From Chrysemys picta bellii (lineage: Eukaryota > Chordata > Testudines > Emydidae): a stretch of DNA of 64,000 nt. The stretch covers positions 1 to 64,000 of the forward strand of contig NW_027052971.1 in the NCBI RefSeq assembly GCF_011386835.1. The letters are read 5' to 3'. This document shows positions 1-9,204 of the stretch, one piece after another. The translations under genes and the position numbers were made by a program. Under the pieces are notes generated by a model. The model searched no databases and was not told the origin of the DNA. It was given only the letters and a program-made list of their open reading frames with translations. Within the stretch, counting starts at the first letter, position 1, and every line of letters starts with the position of its first letter.

Positions 1-595
1 GAGCCTGCCTGGGTCGGGCGGGTCTGGTACAGCCTCCCCCCAGATAAGGCTCTTCCCTGGACCTGCCACCCATTGGAATCTGGAACGATTCCCTCCGAGG
101 TAACACCCGGGGCAGCCAGGGCAGGGCAGGGTACGGCCTGCTCCCCTGGAGCGTTAGGGCTTTCAGGAGTCAGAGGTGCCAGCAGAGCAGGTTGTACGTT
201 AAAGCAACGAAGGCAGTTGGGGGGCAGAGGAATTGGGTGCTTTGCCATTGCACTTGATCAGCTCAATTTGAAAATTCTTTCAAAGGAAATCCAGATGTAT
301 ACATCTGACTGGGGTACATGTACACACATACACACGCACACTCACATGTGCACACACTCATGTGCACATACACGTACACGCATACATACACAGATGTACA
401 GATGTACACATACACGTACACACGCTGTCCCTGGAGCGCCCCAGGATGCGACTGACGGGGTGGCTGGCTATTATGGAGGCAGAAGGGGGTTGGGAGAAAA
501 TAATCAAGAAGAACTTTTGCTGAAAATGCAAACCTAAGCTGGAAATCTGTGCAGGGCTGGGTCAGCGAAAATGATCTTTTGAGCTGTTCTTATTA
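1..595. repeat. Tail of a tandem unit preceding unit 1
   Basis: Base 1 corresponds to about 28807 in unit 2 and 53263 in unit 3, so the window opens inside an earlier copy of the array. The segment carries the TG/CA microsatellite and ends at the sequence accgtggtcctg that I use as the unit boundary. No gene is recognisable in it. The open frame over 73-537 translates mostly the microsatellite and is not supported as a gene. Confidence 0.85.
315..426. repeat. Degenerate TG/CA microsatellite
   Basis: Alternating purine-pyrimidine tract built from acac, acatac and atgtgcac steps. The same tract lies at 29121-29246 and 53577-53702, with small differences in length and phase from this copy. It is missing between units 1 and 2 because it falls inside the 878-bp deletion at 13571. 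Confidence 0.85.
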
Positions 596-618
596 ACCGT
601 GGTCCTGTACTTCCTGGT

Positions 619-623
619 TGTGC
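619..623. other. Deletion junction (about 594 bp lost, unit 1)
   Basis: Unit 1 goes from cttcctggtt straight to cctctctcag, with three bases (gtg) that match neither flank as seen in unit 2 (13588 and 14193). Units 2, 3 and 4 keep the 594 bp. A short filler without homology fits end joining. Confidence 0.8.
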
Positions 624-639
624 CTCTCTCAGTCGTTCG

Positions 640-1005
640 CTCTCACACCCTCACTCACTTTCACTGGGCTGGAGCTGGGGGTTGGAGTGCAGGGAGGGGT
701 GAGGGCTCCGGTGGGGATGCGGGCTCTGGGATTGGGCTGGAGATTAGGGGGTTGGGGTGCCAGAGGGGGATCCGGGCTGGGACAGAGGGTTGGGGTGCGG
801 ACTCTGGGAGGGAGTTTGGGTGCGGGAGGGGGCTCAGGGCTGGGGTAGGGGATTGGGGTGGGGGTGTGGGGTCTGGGAGGGATTAGGGTACAGGAGGGGG
901 TTCCGACCTGGGGCAGGGGGTTGGGGTGCCGGGTGTGAGGTCTGGGAGGGAATTTGGGTGTGGGAGGGGGTTCCGACCTGGGGCAGGGTTTCTGGGTGCG
1001 AGCTC
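640..1005. repeat. G-rich degenerate minisatellite, unit 1
   Basis: Repeated ggttggggtgc, ggtctgggaggga and gggctggg steps with many runs of three to five G on the + strand, just upstream of MROH exon a. The full interspersed repeat begins with agggttgccaac in units 2-4 (14090-14575, 29937-30422, 54393-54878), a start typical of a turtle DNA-transposon-like repeat. The 5' part is missing here because of the 594-bp deletion. Confidence 0.7.
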
Positions 1006-1097
1006 CGGCCAGGCGGCGCTTACCTCAGCCAGCTCTTGGTCAATGGCACACCGGTGCTAATGCAGGCTCCTGACCCCTGGTCTCCCTCCGCTGGCAG

Positions 1098-1193
1098 GCT
1101 CTGAGCAAGGCCTGCCCAGAGAACATGGATGACGAGCTCTCGATCCTGCTGACAGCACCCCCCAGCACAGACAAACTCCAGCACATCTTGGAG
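1098..1193 (+). CDS. MROH exon 'a' (32 codons)
   Basis: The acceptor is ctccgctggcag and the donor gtgagc, with phase 0 at both ends. It encodes ALSKACPENM...DKLQHILE. Its last eight residues resemble those of exon d (DRLQYILE at 6081-6104), which may reflect HEAT-repeat periodicity. The intron to the next exon is about 4 kb here because CR1 fragments and a duplicated module fill it. No stop codon interrupts the frame. Residues are the same in units 2, 3 and 4 (14667, 30514, 54970). Confidence 0.7.
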
Positions 1194-1930
1194 GTGAGCA
1201 GAATGGGGAGGGGCCGCAGGGGTTTTACCTTAGCCCTGGGGACTCCTAGAAAGAAGAGACTGGAAAATCCATATTTCTATTAGATCCTTCCGAGTATGCA
1301 TTGGTGATATAAACTCACTGGGTGACCTTGGGGTAACTCACTTCCCCCTTACGGCATCAGTCTTCTCCACTATCAAATCTACACTGGGGAAGAAGGACAG
1401 AAGCCCCGACAATCACCTTCACCTCTGGGTGTCTGGTCCTGGGAGCCGAAACCAACTGGACTATCTGCCCCATCTCCTAAACTGCCCTGTCTTTCCCTCC
1501 TAGGGCCTTGTCCTTAGTGCTCAGCCTGGCCCCTTCCCAGCTTGTCCCTGACCTTTAAAGGACTCTCCAAGCCCCTCCCATGCCTGCTTCCCTTGGGGTC
1601 TCTCTCCTGGCTGAGTACAGGCTGCCCTTCTATCTCTCAGCAGGCCTGGGTCCTAGTCACAGGCTGCGTCTTGTCACGTGACCCCCACACTTATTCCCTT
1701 CACCCTAGGGACCTGCATCACCTGGGCCAGGTGCAGTTGAGCTCCAACCCCTTTCCCTGCCATCTCACCCTGGGACAGGTTGAAACTGGTAACCTGTGGG
1801 TAACAGTAACTGGTTGCTCCCAAAGGTGCTGAAGACACAATGGAAGAGGAAATCCTTTGGCCTGGATTGAAATTATTCCGACTGAAAGTGAATGAGAGAA
1901 AATAGGTCCAGAGTTCTCTTCCTAGCAGCA
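1194..1930. other. Intron sequence, no gene seen
   Basis: Intron after MROH exon a. Around 1310-1395, the phrases gggtgaccttggggtaactcac and catcagtcttctccactatcaaat recall the core of MIR-type SINEs. The rest shows nothing recognisable. The open frames on both strands here are short and lack support. Confidence 0.4.
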
Positions 1931-1935
1931 GAAAA

Positions 1936-2160
1936 TGTAGCGATTGATAGAGGTTCAGGTCAGAAAGGACCATTATGTGCATCTAGTCGCCCCTCCTGTA
2001 TAACTCAGGGCTAGAATGTGACCACGTGGTTCCTTCAGCCAACCATAGCATGGGACTGAGTCAGAGCACGTCTTTTGGAACGACATCCACATGCAGGAGA
2101 GCCAGCTGGCTACCAGAAAATCTCTCTTCTGCAGTGACGTGGGGTTAAGGGACACGGGGG
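1936..2160 (+). repeat. CR1-like LINE 3' end fragment, unit 1
   Basis: The run ggttcaggtcagaaaggacc followed by attatgtgcatctagtc is typical of turtle CR1 or CR1-tailed SINE 3' ends. It is degenerate and bounded only roughly. The same sequence is at about 15505-15729, 31352-31576 and 55808-56032. Confidence 0.55.
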
Positions 2161-2224
2161 AAAAGACATGGCGGCTGTGACTAAACTTAGAGCAGCAAGG
2201 CCAGGAAAACCAGGGTTAGGTCCC

Positions 2225-2385
2225 AGGCCTGGCTATCAGATCTGCTGTTTTCTATTCCTGGCTTTGGGACCATGAGCGAGTCTCTGCACCGCTGGGTGCC
2301 TCGGTTTCCCCAGCTGTCAAGGAGCTAATCAAGGTTTTGTTTCTTCTCCCCATTTTACAGGGTGGGAAACCGAGACACAGTTGGG
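2225..2385. repeat. MIR-like SINE relic, unit 1
   Basis: Phrases such as gcctcggtttccccagctgtc and ccccattttacagggtgggaa match the conserved core of MIR-type SINEs in sense order. Other short MIR-like relics lie at about 5044-5140, at 5510-5605 and, in units 2-4, around 18255-18380 with homologues at +15847 and +40301. Exact limits cannot be set by eye. Confidence 0.5.
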
Positions 2386-2584
2386 ACCTGTCTACACTAC
2401 AGGTCTGTCGTGCGTTTGTAATCTGCTGACCCCCACATGTTGTTCAGAGCCTATGGACAACACAGCTCCTAAAGGTACGTTTGTTCTGTGCTTATCCCCT
2501 CTGTACCAGCAGGGCTGGACAGCATTTCTCACTGTGATGTGGGGAGCAGGTCCTGGGTACTAAGGGTCTGAAGAAGCTCTCAAG

Positions 2585-3530
2585 GACTAATTTTTTAAAA
2601 TAATTGTTATCAATGAATTGGGAGAAAACATACAATCACTGCGGATAAGATTGAGGGGTGACAAAATACAGGCAGAGTGGTAATTCCTGATGGGGAGAGG
2701 GCAGTGATACAGAGCGATCTGGCTCATTCGGCCAGCTGGACCCATTCAAAGAAAACAAGTTTGAGCAGAGCCCAATGCAAGGTCCTATACGTGGCAACAA
2801 GGCACGCCGGCCACACCTCCAGAATGGGGACGTGGATCCAGGAAAGCAGTGACTCTGAAAAGGATTTAGGGGCCAGAGTGGAGAAGCCACTCAACATGAG
2901 CTCCCAGTGTGATGCTGTGGTGAACAGGGCTAAAGCCATCATTAGACGTAGGAGCAGAGCCGTGAGTAGGATAGGGAGGTGACACAGCAGCAGTGAGACT
3001 GCTATTGGAATACTGCCTCCAGTCTTGGTGTCCTCCTTTGAAAAAGATGGTCCTAGAAATTGGAGCTGGGGCAGCAAAGAGCCATGAAATGTTCTGAGGG
3101 CTGGAGAAAAATGCCTTCTAGTGAGCTATGGAAAGAGCTCAACCTGTTTAGCTTATCAAAAGAAGATTGAAGGGGACTTCATTGAAGTGTTGAAGTGCCT
3201 TAATGGAGAGAAAATACTGGGTATTAAAGGGCTCTCTAGTCTAGCAGAGAAAGGCAGAACAAGACCCAATGGCTGGAAGGTGAAAAGAGACAAATTCCTA
3301 TGACAAATAAGGCACAAATATTCAACAGCGAGGATGATTGACCACAGGAAGAAGCTACCAAGGAAAGTGGTGGATTCTCCATCTCTTGATGTCATTAATA
3401 AAGACTAGATGCCTTTCCGGAATGTGTTTGCCCCAAAAGTAGCTATTGTGGTAGACAGGAGGCCTGTGATATGCAGGGGGTCAGATTAGATGCTCTAACG
3501 GTCTCTGCTGCCCATAAAGTCTACTCATTG
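2585..3530 (+). repeat. CR1 LINE fragment: reverse transcriptase C-terminal part and 3' UTR, unit 1
   Basis: The + strand frame over 2677-2982 reads SEKDLGARVEKPLNMSSQCD, the motif that follows the RT domain in CR1 LINEs. It continues through cctgtttagcttatcaaaag, agacccaatggctggaaggt and gtggattctccatctcttga, all standard CR1 3' sequence. Several stop codons and frameshifts make it dead. Homologues: 16154-17099, 32001-32946 and 56457-57402. Confidence 0.8.
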
Positions 3531-3633
3531 CTGAGAAACCGAGTGTAGCATTGGGAGCAGCTTGTGATGTTTTACTGTCTAGCCGGCTTGCTTTCTAGAA
3601 TGAACACTCATTGAGTGGGGTGATCCACAGGGA

Positions 3634-4270
3634 GTAGCTCAAACCTCCAGAGTGTCAGCCCTGTGGCAGGACATTAGCACTGCAGGGGAGGGGTGTGTGT
3701 GGCAGTGACATCACAAAGGCCTTTTGCAGAACCTCAGCCTATTGGCCAAAGGTGCAGGGGAGGTGGTGACCTCACAGAGGGATGCTGACATCAGCCAGGC
3801 AGGACAGGGGCGCAGGGCCAGGGAAACCTCAGAGACCCCTGTGGCTTTGCTTCAGCAAGTCCCCTTCTCGAGATCTCTCTTTGAGGTCTGAGAGAGTATT
3901 TGGGTTCATGTATGTGAGCACCAGGAGGAACCTCTTTTGAGTTTTCTCCTTTCTTTTTCCTGATTTCACTAGAAAACTGACGTCCCTGTTTAGAAGGTAA
4001 GAGCCTCCGAGAGGTTTGGAACCTGTTGAGTCTGATGCATCTGGCGCCAGCTGAATTCTAGGCATGGAAAACACTAGCTTAAGGTGGTCGAATTTTATTC
4101 CCCACCTGGGATTTTGTCCCTTAGAATCACTGGGGACATTAGGGTTTGTCCTTTTTGTTTTACCTTTTCCTCCATCCCTCCCTCCTTTCTCTTCATCTCT
4201 TACGTCTTCTGTCCTTTCCTCTGTTCCCCTCCCACCACCAGGAGGACTCTGTGTGTGTGTCGTGGGGGGT
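3634..4270. repeat. Hybrid of the internal duplicated module (a/b), unit 1
   Basis: Units 2-4 contain this block of about 640 bp twice, 1,404 bp apart (17203 and 18607 in unit 2). Unit 1 has it once. Its left part carries module-a variants (gtgtcagcc; ctgtggctttg; gaaaactgacg, with t at 3978). Its right part carries module-b variants (ggcgccagctgaattctagg, with c at 4048; then gtgctctgcagtggg). The switch lies between 3978 and 4048. The block contains tgacatcac and tattggcc motifs and a long pyrimidine tract (4145-4250), and looks like a promoter-bearing repeat of unknown family. Confidence 0.8.
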
Positions 4271-4589
4271 GCTCTGCAGTGGGAACAGGGACAATTCTCC
4301 AACTTTGGGCAGTCGAGAGCCTGGGTGAGATAAGGGGCGTTAAAGCCCTTTGTAAAGGAGAAAGGGGAGTTTCACGGTGTTGAGCACCAAGGAATTCTAA
4401 ACTTTGCTAAAACATCTAGTCTGCAGAAACCAGAAATGGTTGGGGCCACATTGTAACCATTGTCTTTTTTAAAGCCCATTGAGGGATGTGAGTCCCACCC
4501 TTTTAGGTATCTGGGGTGCTGGGAGAAGAGAAGAGGTGCCTGTCTCCATTTTATGGCCTCAACAAACTACGTGCTGTGCCCCAGTTCTC

Positions 4590-4875
4590 GTCAGAGATCC
4601 CTGAAAAAGAACGTCTTCCCATCCATTAACATACCTGGAAAGATACTGGAACTCCTCATTAAACAATCAGTTTGTCAGCACCTACAGGACAATTTGGTTC
4701 TTAGGACTAGTGAGCATGGACTTGTCAAGAACAAATCATTCCAAACAAATCCTAGCTCCTTCTTTGGCAGGGTTACGGGCCTAGTGGAGGTGGGTAAACA
4801 GTAGATGTGATCCATCTTGGTGTTAATAAGGACATTCTCACAAACAAACTAGGGAGATGTGGTCTAGATGCAATT
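4590..4875 (+). repeat. CR1 LINE fragment: N-terminal reverse transcriptase region, unit 1
   Basis: The frame over 4460-4804 reads IPGKILELLIKQSVCQHLQD, then HGLVKNKSFQTN and SFFGRVTGLVEVGK. This is the early RT region of CR1 LINEs (PGK, HGF, KG.SC.TNL, VDEGK motifs). It is followed by stops, so it is a dead fragment. Homologues: 19563-19848, 44019-44304 and 59864-60149. It is a different piece of CR1 from that at 2585-3530. Confidence 0.75.
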
Positions 4876-5187
4876 AGTATAATATGTGTGCACAGATGGT
4901 TGAAAGCCCGTACTCCAACAGCCCAGAACCAAACACTCCTCCTCCTGGGCAGTGTGCTCTGACCTCTAATGGTCAGATGCTGCTTAGCACTGTCAGAGCA
5001 GCTTTTGCTGGGGGATTCTCCCAGCACTTTCCAATAGTGGGAAAGTATGAAATCCCCATTTGACTGCTGGGGACAGAGCCTAGAGCGGGGAGCAACTTGC
5101 CCAAAGTCCCACAGGTCAATAGGAAACCAGCAATGTCCAGTGTGGCCCGAATCTCACACGCTCCTTTGTCTCCTTTGGGTCTCACAG

Positions 5188-5267
5188 GAGCTCATTGAGG
5201 AGCTGCCTGATAACTCTCCACCCGGCGCCGTCCTCGCTAACTCCCTGATTGCTGTGGGCAACCTCAG
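5188..5267 (+). CDS. MROH exon 'b' (26 codons + 2 nt)
   Basis: It follows acceptor gggtctcacag and ends at donor gtaccg. It encodes ELIEELPDNSPPGAVLANSL and continues into IAVGNL. The last two bases, AG, are completed by the first base of the next exon to give a serine codon, so phases match only if b is spliced to c. Confidence 0.75.
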
Positions 5268-5694
5268 GTACCGAGACCCTCCGGCCCGGTTCCCCTAACC
5301 CCAGTGCTGCTCAGGCCCAGGGCTGGCAGTCACTGCCCCTCCCACTCCCACTCCCAGGTCACCGCCCAAGGGTGGCTCCTCTGGCAGAGGTGCGGGGAAG
5401 GGTCACTCTCTCCTGGCTGGGCTGTTCTTTTCACTCCAGTAACATTGCAACGGCTTTGGGGAGAGGCTCACTCCCAGGATCAGATACAGGAGGGGCAGCA
5501 GGGTGCAGGGAACAGGTGCTATTCCTGCCCTGCCACTGTCTGTCTGAGAAACCTTGGCCTTGTCATTCCCTGGCTCGGTGCCTCAGTTTCCCTTCTTGCC
5601 AGCCTGTGCCTATTTCCCTGCAGTTTAACCTGCGTGTTGGTGCCAGTCCCATCCCCGCACTGCACAGTCTAATACCGGCTCCTCTCTCTTCCAG

Positions 5695-5800
5695 CACCAT
5701 GACACCTGCTGTGGAGCCAGAGCTGGAGACCCACCTCCTTCGAGCTGCCCTGCACGCCGTCTTCACCCTGGGCATGGAGAAGGACACCGCCCAAGTGCAG
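5695..5800 (+). CDS. MROH exon 'c' (106 bp)
   Basis: The acceptor is ctctcttccag and the donor gtagat. It completes the split serine codon and encodes TMTPAVEPELETHLLRAALH followed by AVFTLGMEKDTAQVQ. Exons b and c together give 62 codons and restore phase 0 for exon d. A longer open frame across this exon, 5249-5851, runs through flanking intron and is not a gene of its own. Confidence 0.78.
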
Positions 5801-6008
5801 GTAGATCAGCTAAAGTCATGGATTGAAGAGCCAGCTGTCATCCTGCCATGAGTCCTTGCTAATTGCCTGCAGTGGGATGTGAAGGAGAGAGGCCAGGATA
5901 TGTGTTTGGGGGTCACACCAGTGCTTCCCAGAGACCCCACTTCCCATCCTGTGGCAAGTTTAGCCCCAGTTTCCCTAACTCTGACCCATGGCTCTCCCTT
6001 GCTTTCAG

Positions 6009-6104
6009 GATCTGCCTAGGGTCTTGCCAGACCTCCTGGACGCCATGCTGGGGAACCTGCTGGCAGAGTCCCCAGACACCGACAGGCTCCAGTACATCTT
6101 GGAG
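6009..6104 (+). CDS. MROH exon 'd' (32 codons)
   Basis: The acceptor is ttgctttcag and the donor gtgagc, phase 0 on both sides. It encodes DLPRVLPDLLDAMLGNLLAE followed by SPDTDRLQYILE, one of the most recognisable stretches of MROH proteins. It matches exon a in length (96 bp) and in its last codons. Confidence 0.82.
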
Positions 6105-6237
6105 GTGAGCCCGATGAGAGGGGTGGGGGCAATTTTACCTTCACTCTTAGATCCATTTTCCAGTCTGTCCTCCTAGCCGGGCCCCCAGTGGGCATCCTTG
6201 GTCAGGGCAGTCAGTGCAATGCCTCCTTTCCCCACAG

Positions 6238-6342
6238 CACATTAACTACTGGATCGTGTCCAGGGTGCCGCGAGAGAGAGCCAGGGCCGTTAAGAGCAGC
6301 ACGGCCCTGCTCAGATTCACCATCACCCTCCCTGAGTTTGAC
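6238..6342 (+). CDS. MROH exon 'e' (35 codons)
   Basis: The acceptor is tttccccacag and the donor gtacgt, phase 0. It encodes HINYWIVSRVPRERARAVKS followed by STALLRFTITLPEFD, an amphipathic helix pair typical of the MROH HEAT repeats. The intron before it is only 133 bp. Confidence 0.83.
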
Positions 6343-6790
6343 GTACGTGATCTCTGACCCCAGCTTCCTGACTCCAGGGGTAGGTGATCTGGCTCTGACG
6401 GGCTGTAGGATCTGCTGCTGCAGGGGCTGTGGGTTAGGAGTGTTCCTCTTGGGAAGGCAGAGTCAGAGCAGAGAGTGAGCCTGGCTTGAGTCAAGTTCTT
6501 CTTGTCCTAGTTAAGTGGTGACTCTGGGCTTTTAAGGGGACTGTGCTCCAGGTTCATGCCTCCCTGTCATCCTGGAGCAGCTGGGGAAGCAAGTCCTCAT
6601 GGAGGGCCCTGCCCACAGCCCTGTGCTGCAGGCTTCCTTGGGGGCAGAGGAAATTAAGGGTCTGGCTCTAGCTCCTATCCTCTAGCATCTCCTGCAGAGG
6701 GGCTGAGGGGAAGGAGAGTCCTGGCCCGGGGGGACTGGGAGCTAACAGGAAAATGCTGATGGAGTCCCCTCTCCCTCTCCCGTCCATTAG

Positions 6791-6964
6791 AACTCAGCGG
6801 AATTCCCCAGGATGGGTCACCACATGGCACAGCTGGCTCTGTCCGTCAGTGACCCAGCCAAGGACATCAGCCGGCAGGCCAGGGATGGGGTTTACCGGCT
6901 CTACCAGCTGCTGCTGCACCAGAGGGATAAGGAACCCAGCTGGGAAATGGCACCCGCTAGAAGA
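6791..6964 (+). CDS. MROH exon 'f' (58 codons, 3' end uncertain)
   Basis: The acceptor is cccgtccattag. It encodes NSAEFPRMGHHMAQLALSVS and runs on to YRLYQLLLHQR. From there the match to MROH proteins known to me stops. The frame stays open through DKEPSWEMAPARR to a good donor-like site, aga|gtgaga, at 6965. With that donor the exon is 174 bp, phase 0, and can join directly to the terminal exon. The last 13 codons may therefore be recruited intron. Confidence 0.7.
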
Positions 6965-7724
6965 GTGAGACTGGGACCCCAGCCAATTTCTCTCAGACTG
7001 ACCCCGGCTGGAGGATGAGTCTCTCTATCTCTTTCTGTGTTCCACACCACGCCCTGCAATTCTGTTGGGCCAGGCACGCAGCGAGGACTCTGCCCACTGT
7101 GCAGCCACCAATGGGATTGGAAGGACACAAGCCCTGCAACCAGAAGGACAAATGTGTGTGTCTCTCTCTCCCTGTCACCTACTCCCTCCTGGGGGAAACC
7201 CAGCAGCTGATGGGGGAAAAGTTGAGCAGCTGCATTAGACTCAGGAGATTGGGGCGGGGCCCAGGCCTCATTCCCATCCTGTGGCCATTCGCTGGCCTGG
7301 CACAAGGAGCCTGGTGGGAAATGAAAGGGAGAGCAGGTGCTCCTGGGAAGGGAGATGAATTCACCTCCATGAGCAGGAGCGAGCCAGCTTGTCTCCGGAG
7401 CAGCTCCACCCAGCTCTTTAGCCAGGTTAATTAATGACAAGCTTTGCCTCATCCCAGACTTATGTTCTTAGGACAGGGTGCTATCGCTCTTGGGAAGGGC
7501 AGGAGAGTCCCCCAAGTGCCCTCTGCGAGACTCTCCTGTCCCACAGGGCCGCACCCAATTCCTAGTGGTCTGGTGTCTGTGTCACCCGAGCCACCATCCA
7601 GAGTTGCTCCCATCACTGGCAGCCTGGGAGGCCAAGGACTGACGGGTGATGGCGTCTGACCAGGCAAGGCTGAGGCACATGGGCAGGGGACGCTTGTCCT
7701 GCTGCTGGCAAGGCTGGACCCCTT
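6965..7724. other. Decayed 3' region between MROH exons f and h
   Basis: Apart from the 45-bp exon remnant at 7177-7221, I see no exon or repeat here. One or more exons of a complete MROH gene would be expected in this interval, so sequence has probably been lost or has decayed. The open frames on both strands are unsupported. Confidence 0.4.
7177..7221 (+). pseudogene. Remnant of an MROH exon (15 codons)
   Basis: The frame reads TYSLLGETQQLMGEK, which I recognise as the end of the exon preceding the MROH terminal exon. Its 5' part is unrecognisable: a TG/TC-rich run lies directly upstream. The expected donor aag|gtgagc reads aag|ttgagc, so the GT is gone. All units share this lesion (22150, 46606 and 62451 for the same start), so it predates the amplification. 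Confidence 0.6.
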
Positions 7725-7754
7725 CTGGAGAGAACAGGAGGATTCAGTCAGCAG

Positions 7755-8383
7755 TAGGGTTACCATGTCTAATAAATAAAAAAAGAGGACCCTCCATGGG
7801 CCCTGGCCCCGCCCATTTCCCCACCCCTAGCCCCGCCCCAACTCCACCCCTTCCCCGCCCTAACTCAGCCCCCTCCTTCCTCCCACTCCCAGCCATGGGG
7901 AAAGGGCTGCCCCAGCGCTACCGGCGTCACGGTTTGCCGGGCAGCCCCCAGACCCTGCGCCCCCGGCCGGCGCTTCCCCAGCGCAGCTGGAGCCCGGGAA
8001 GGGAAGTGCCTGGCCTGTGGCTCGGGGTCCGGAGGCAGGGGGGGCTGCCCGAAGCCAGTAGCGCTGGCTCGGGCAGCTCGGCTCTTAAAGTCTGAGAGGG
8101 GAGGAGCGGAGCAGCTCAGCTGGAGCCCGGGAAGGGAAGTGCCTGGCCAGCGGCTGGGGGTCCGGAGGCAGGGGGGGCTGCCCGAAGCCGGTAGCGCTGG
8201 CTCGGGCAGCTCGGCTCTTAAAGTCTGAGAGGGGAGGAGCAGAGCAGAGCAGCCGCGGGAGGGGAAGTGCCCGGCCGGCATTTTCCCGGACATGTTTGGC
8301 TTTTCGGCAATTCCCCCCGGACGGGTGTTTGATTGCCGAAAAGCAGGACATGTCCGGGAAAAACCGGACGTATGGTAACCCTA
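7755..8383. mobile_element. Non-autonomous hAT-type MITE, unit 1
   Basis: This 629-bp element is bounded by TAGGGTTACCAT and ATGGTAACCCTA and flanked by perfect 8-bp duplications gtcagcag (7747-7754, 8384-8391). The 8-bp target size is the hAT hallmark. It has no transposase. Inside are two tandem copies of about 130 bp (from agctggagcccgggaaggga), and near the right end an inverted repeat pairing cttttcggcaat with attgccgaaaag. The common turtle family with gtccggtttttcccggacatg ends is the likely relative. Confidence 0.85.
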
Positions 8384-8844
8384 GTCAGCAGGGGCTGCCG
8401 ATCCGTCCCATTCACCAGGGCTGCCATCCTGCGGCTTCAGCATTAGTGGCTGGGGTGACTTGGGGAAAGGTCTCAACCTCCCCACATCCCACTTCAAACT
8501 GCTGCCAGAATCCCTCCTGCTCCCCCCGCTACAGTCCCCTCCCTACCCAACCTGGGTGGGGCTGGATGAGAGGGGTCTGAGAACTTGAGCTGTGGATTGG
8601 AGGTGGAACAGCTGTCAGGGGCACTGAGGGGGAAGTGGCAGGAGCTCCCCGTACAAGGAGGGGGGTTGCCACTGGAGGTCACTAGGAAGGACAACAAGAC
8701 TCCATCGTGGGGGTCAGGAGGGGGAATCCATCCCTCAGAGGTGGGCAGGGGCTGGGTGGAAATGCTGCTGGTTCCAGGGGCCGTTAATCCCCCCTGATTC
8801 CTCGGAGGCGTCTGAGTCTCAGACAGGTTCTCGTTCCCTTGCAG

Positions 8845-8937
8845 CAGGAGGACGTCACGGCCAATGTGATGCGCCAGCTCCGTATCATGCGGCACTTGCG
8901 CCAGGTTCCCGAGGCGCTGCAGGGCCTGTGCCTCTGA
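8845..8937 (+). CDS. MROH terminal exon 'h'
   Basis: The acceptor is cgttcccttgcag, followed by 30 codons and TGA: QEDVTANVMRQLRIMRHLRQ, then VPEALQGLCL. The sequence cagcag makes a NAGNAG acceptor, so the first glutamine could be skipped. The ending is characteristic of MROH proteins. The exon lies in the left arm of an inverted repeat, and a second copy is on the - strand at 10838-10930. Confidence 0.83.
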   Translation, partial: QEDVTANVMRQLRIMRHLRQVPEALQGLCL

Positions 8938-9204
8938 GGCCACCAGCAACTCCCGCTCTCTGCTGCAGGTACTGCTCTGGCTCTCTGTAAATGGGGAGCT
9001 AGTGGAAGGGGAAATGGAGCCCCCTGGCACTCACAGAAACCCTCTCCCCTCTCTGTGGAGCAGGGTCCTTTCCTCTGCCCCCAAATTCCTTCATCTGGGA
9101 CAGGAGCTCTTTCCCTCACACCCATTCCCCTCCCCCCTTTCCTTGATCTACCCTCATCCCATTCCCCCTGCGCCCAGGCAGAGCTCTGCCTGCCCCATAT
9201 GGTG

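Larger units (their letters stand above)
1098..8937 (+). pseudogene. MROH (maestro heat-like repeat) family gene, 3' part, unit 1
   Basis: Exons at 1098-1193, 5188-5267, 5695-5800, 6009-6104, 6238-6342, 6791-6964 and 8845-8937 resemble the C-terminal HEAT-repeat region of MROH proteins. That recognition is from family knowledge: motifs such as DRLQYILE, HINYWIVSRV, EFPRMGHH and the ending VPEALQGLCL. All seven have AG acceptors. The six internal exons have GT donors, and the terminal exon runs to the stop. They join in one frame with no internal stop. MROH proteins are usually well over 1,000 residues, so only about 250 codons from the 3' end are here, with no promoter or 5' exons. A remnant of another exon at 7177-7221 has lost its donor. 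I call it a partial, probably non-functional copy, although the intact joinable exons leave room for an expressed short form. MROH functions are poorly known. Confidence 0.75.
7725..9039. repeat. Left arm of inverted repeat, unit 1
   Basis: Pairs in reverse complement with 10736-11410 (675 bp). After removal of the hAT MITE at 7755-8383 and one target duplication, the arm is about 675 bp. It carries the MROH terminal exon. The outer end matches as ctggagagaacagg and the inner end as ggcactcacagaaa. Homologous arms: 22698-24010, 47154-48466 and from 62999 to the window end. Confidence 0.88.

Noticed and set aside
313..537. Histidine/threonine-rich peptide frame
   Set aside because: It is translation of the TG/CA microsatellite.
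5249..5851. 200-codon open frame on the + strand, present in all units
   Set aside because: It runs through MROH exon c and its introns with proline- and serine-rich filler. The real coding part is 5695-5800, defined by splice sites.
8494..9030. 178- to 215-codon minus-strand frame across the inverted repeat arm
   Set aside because: It is antisense to the MROH terminal exon and exists because the complementary exon codons lack stops. The matching + strand frame at 10745-11278 is the same thing in the other arm.
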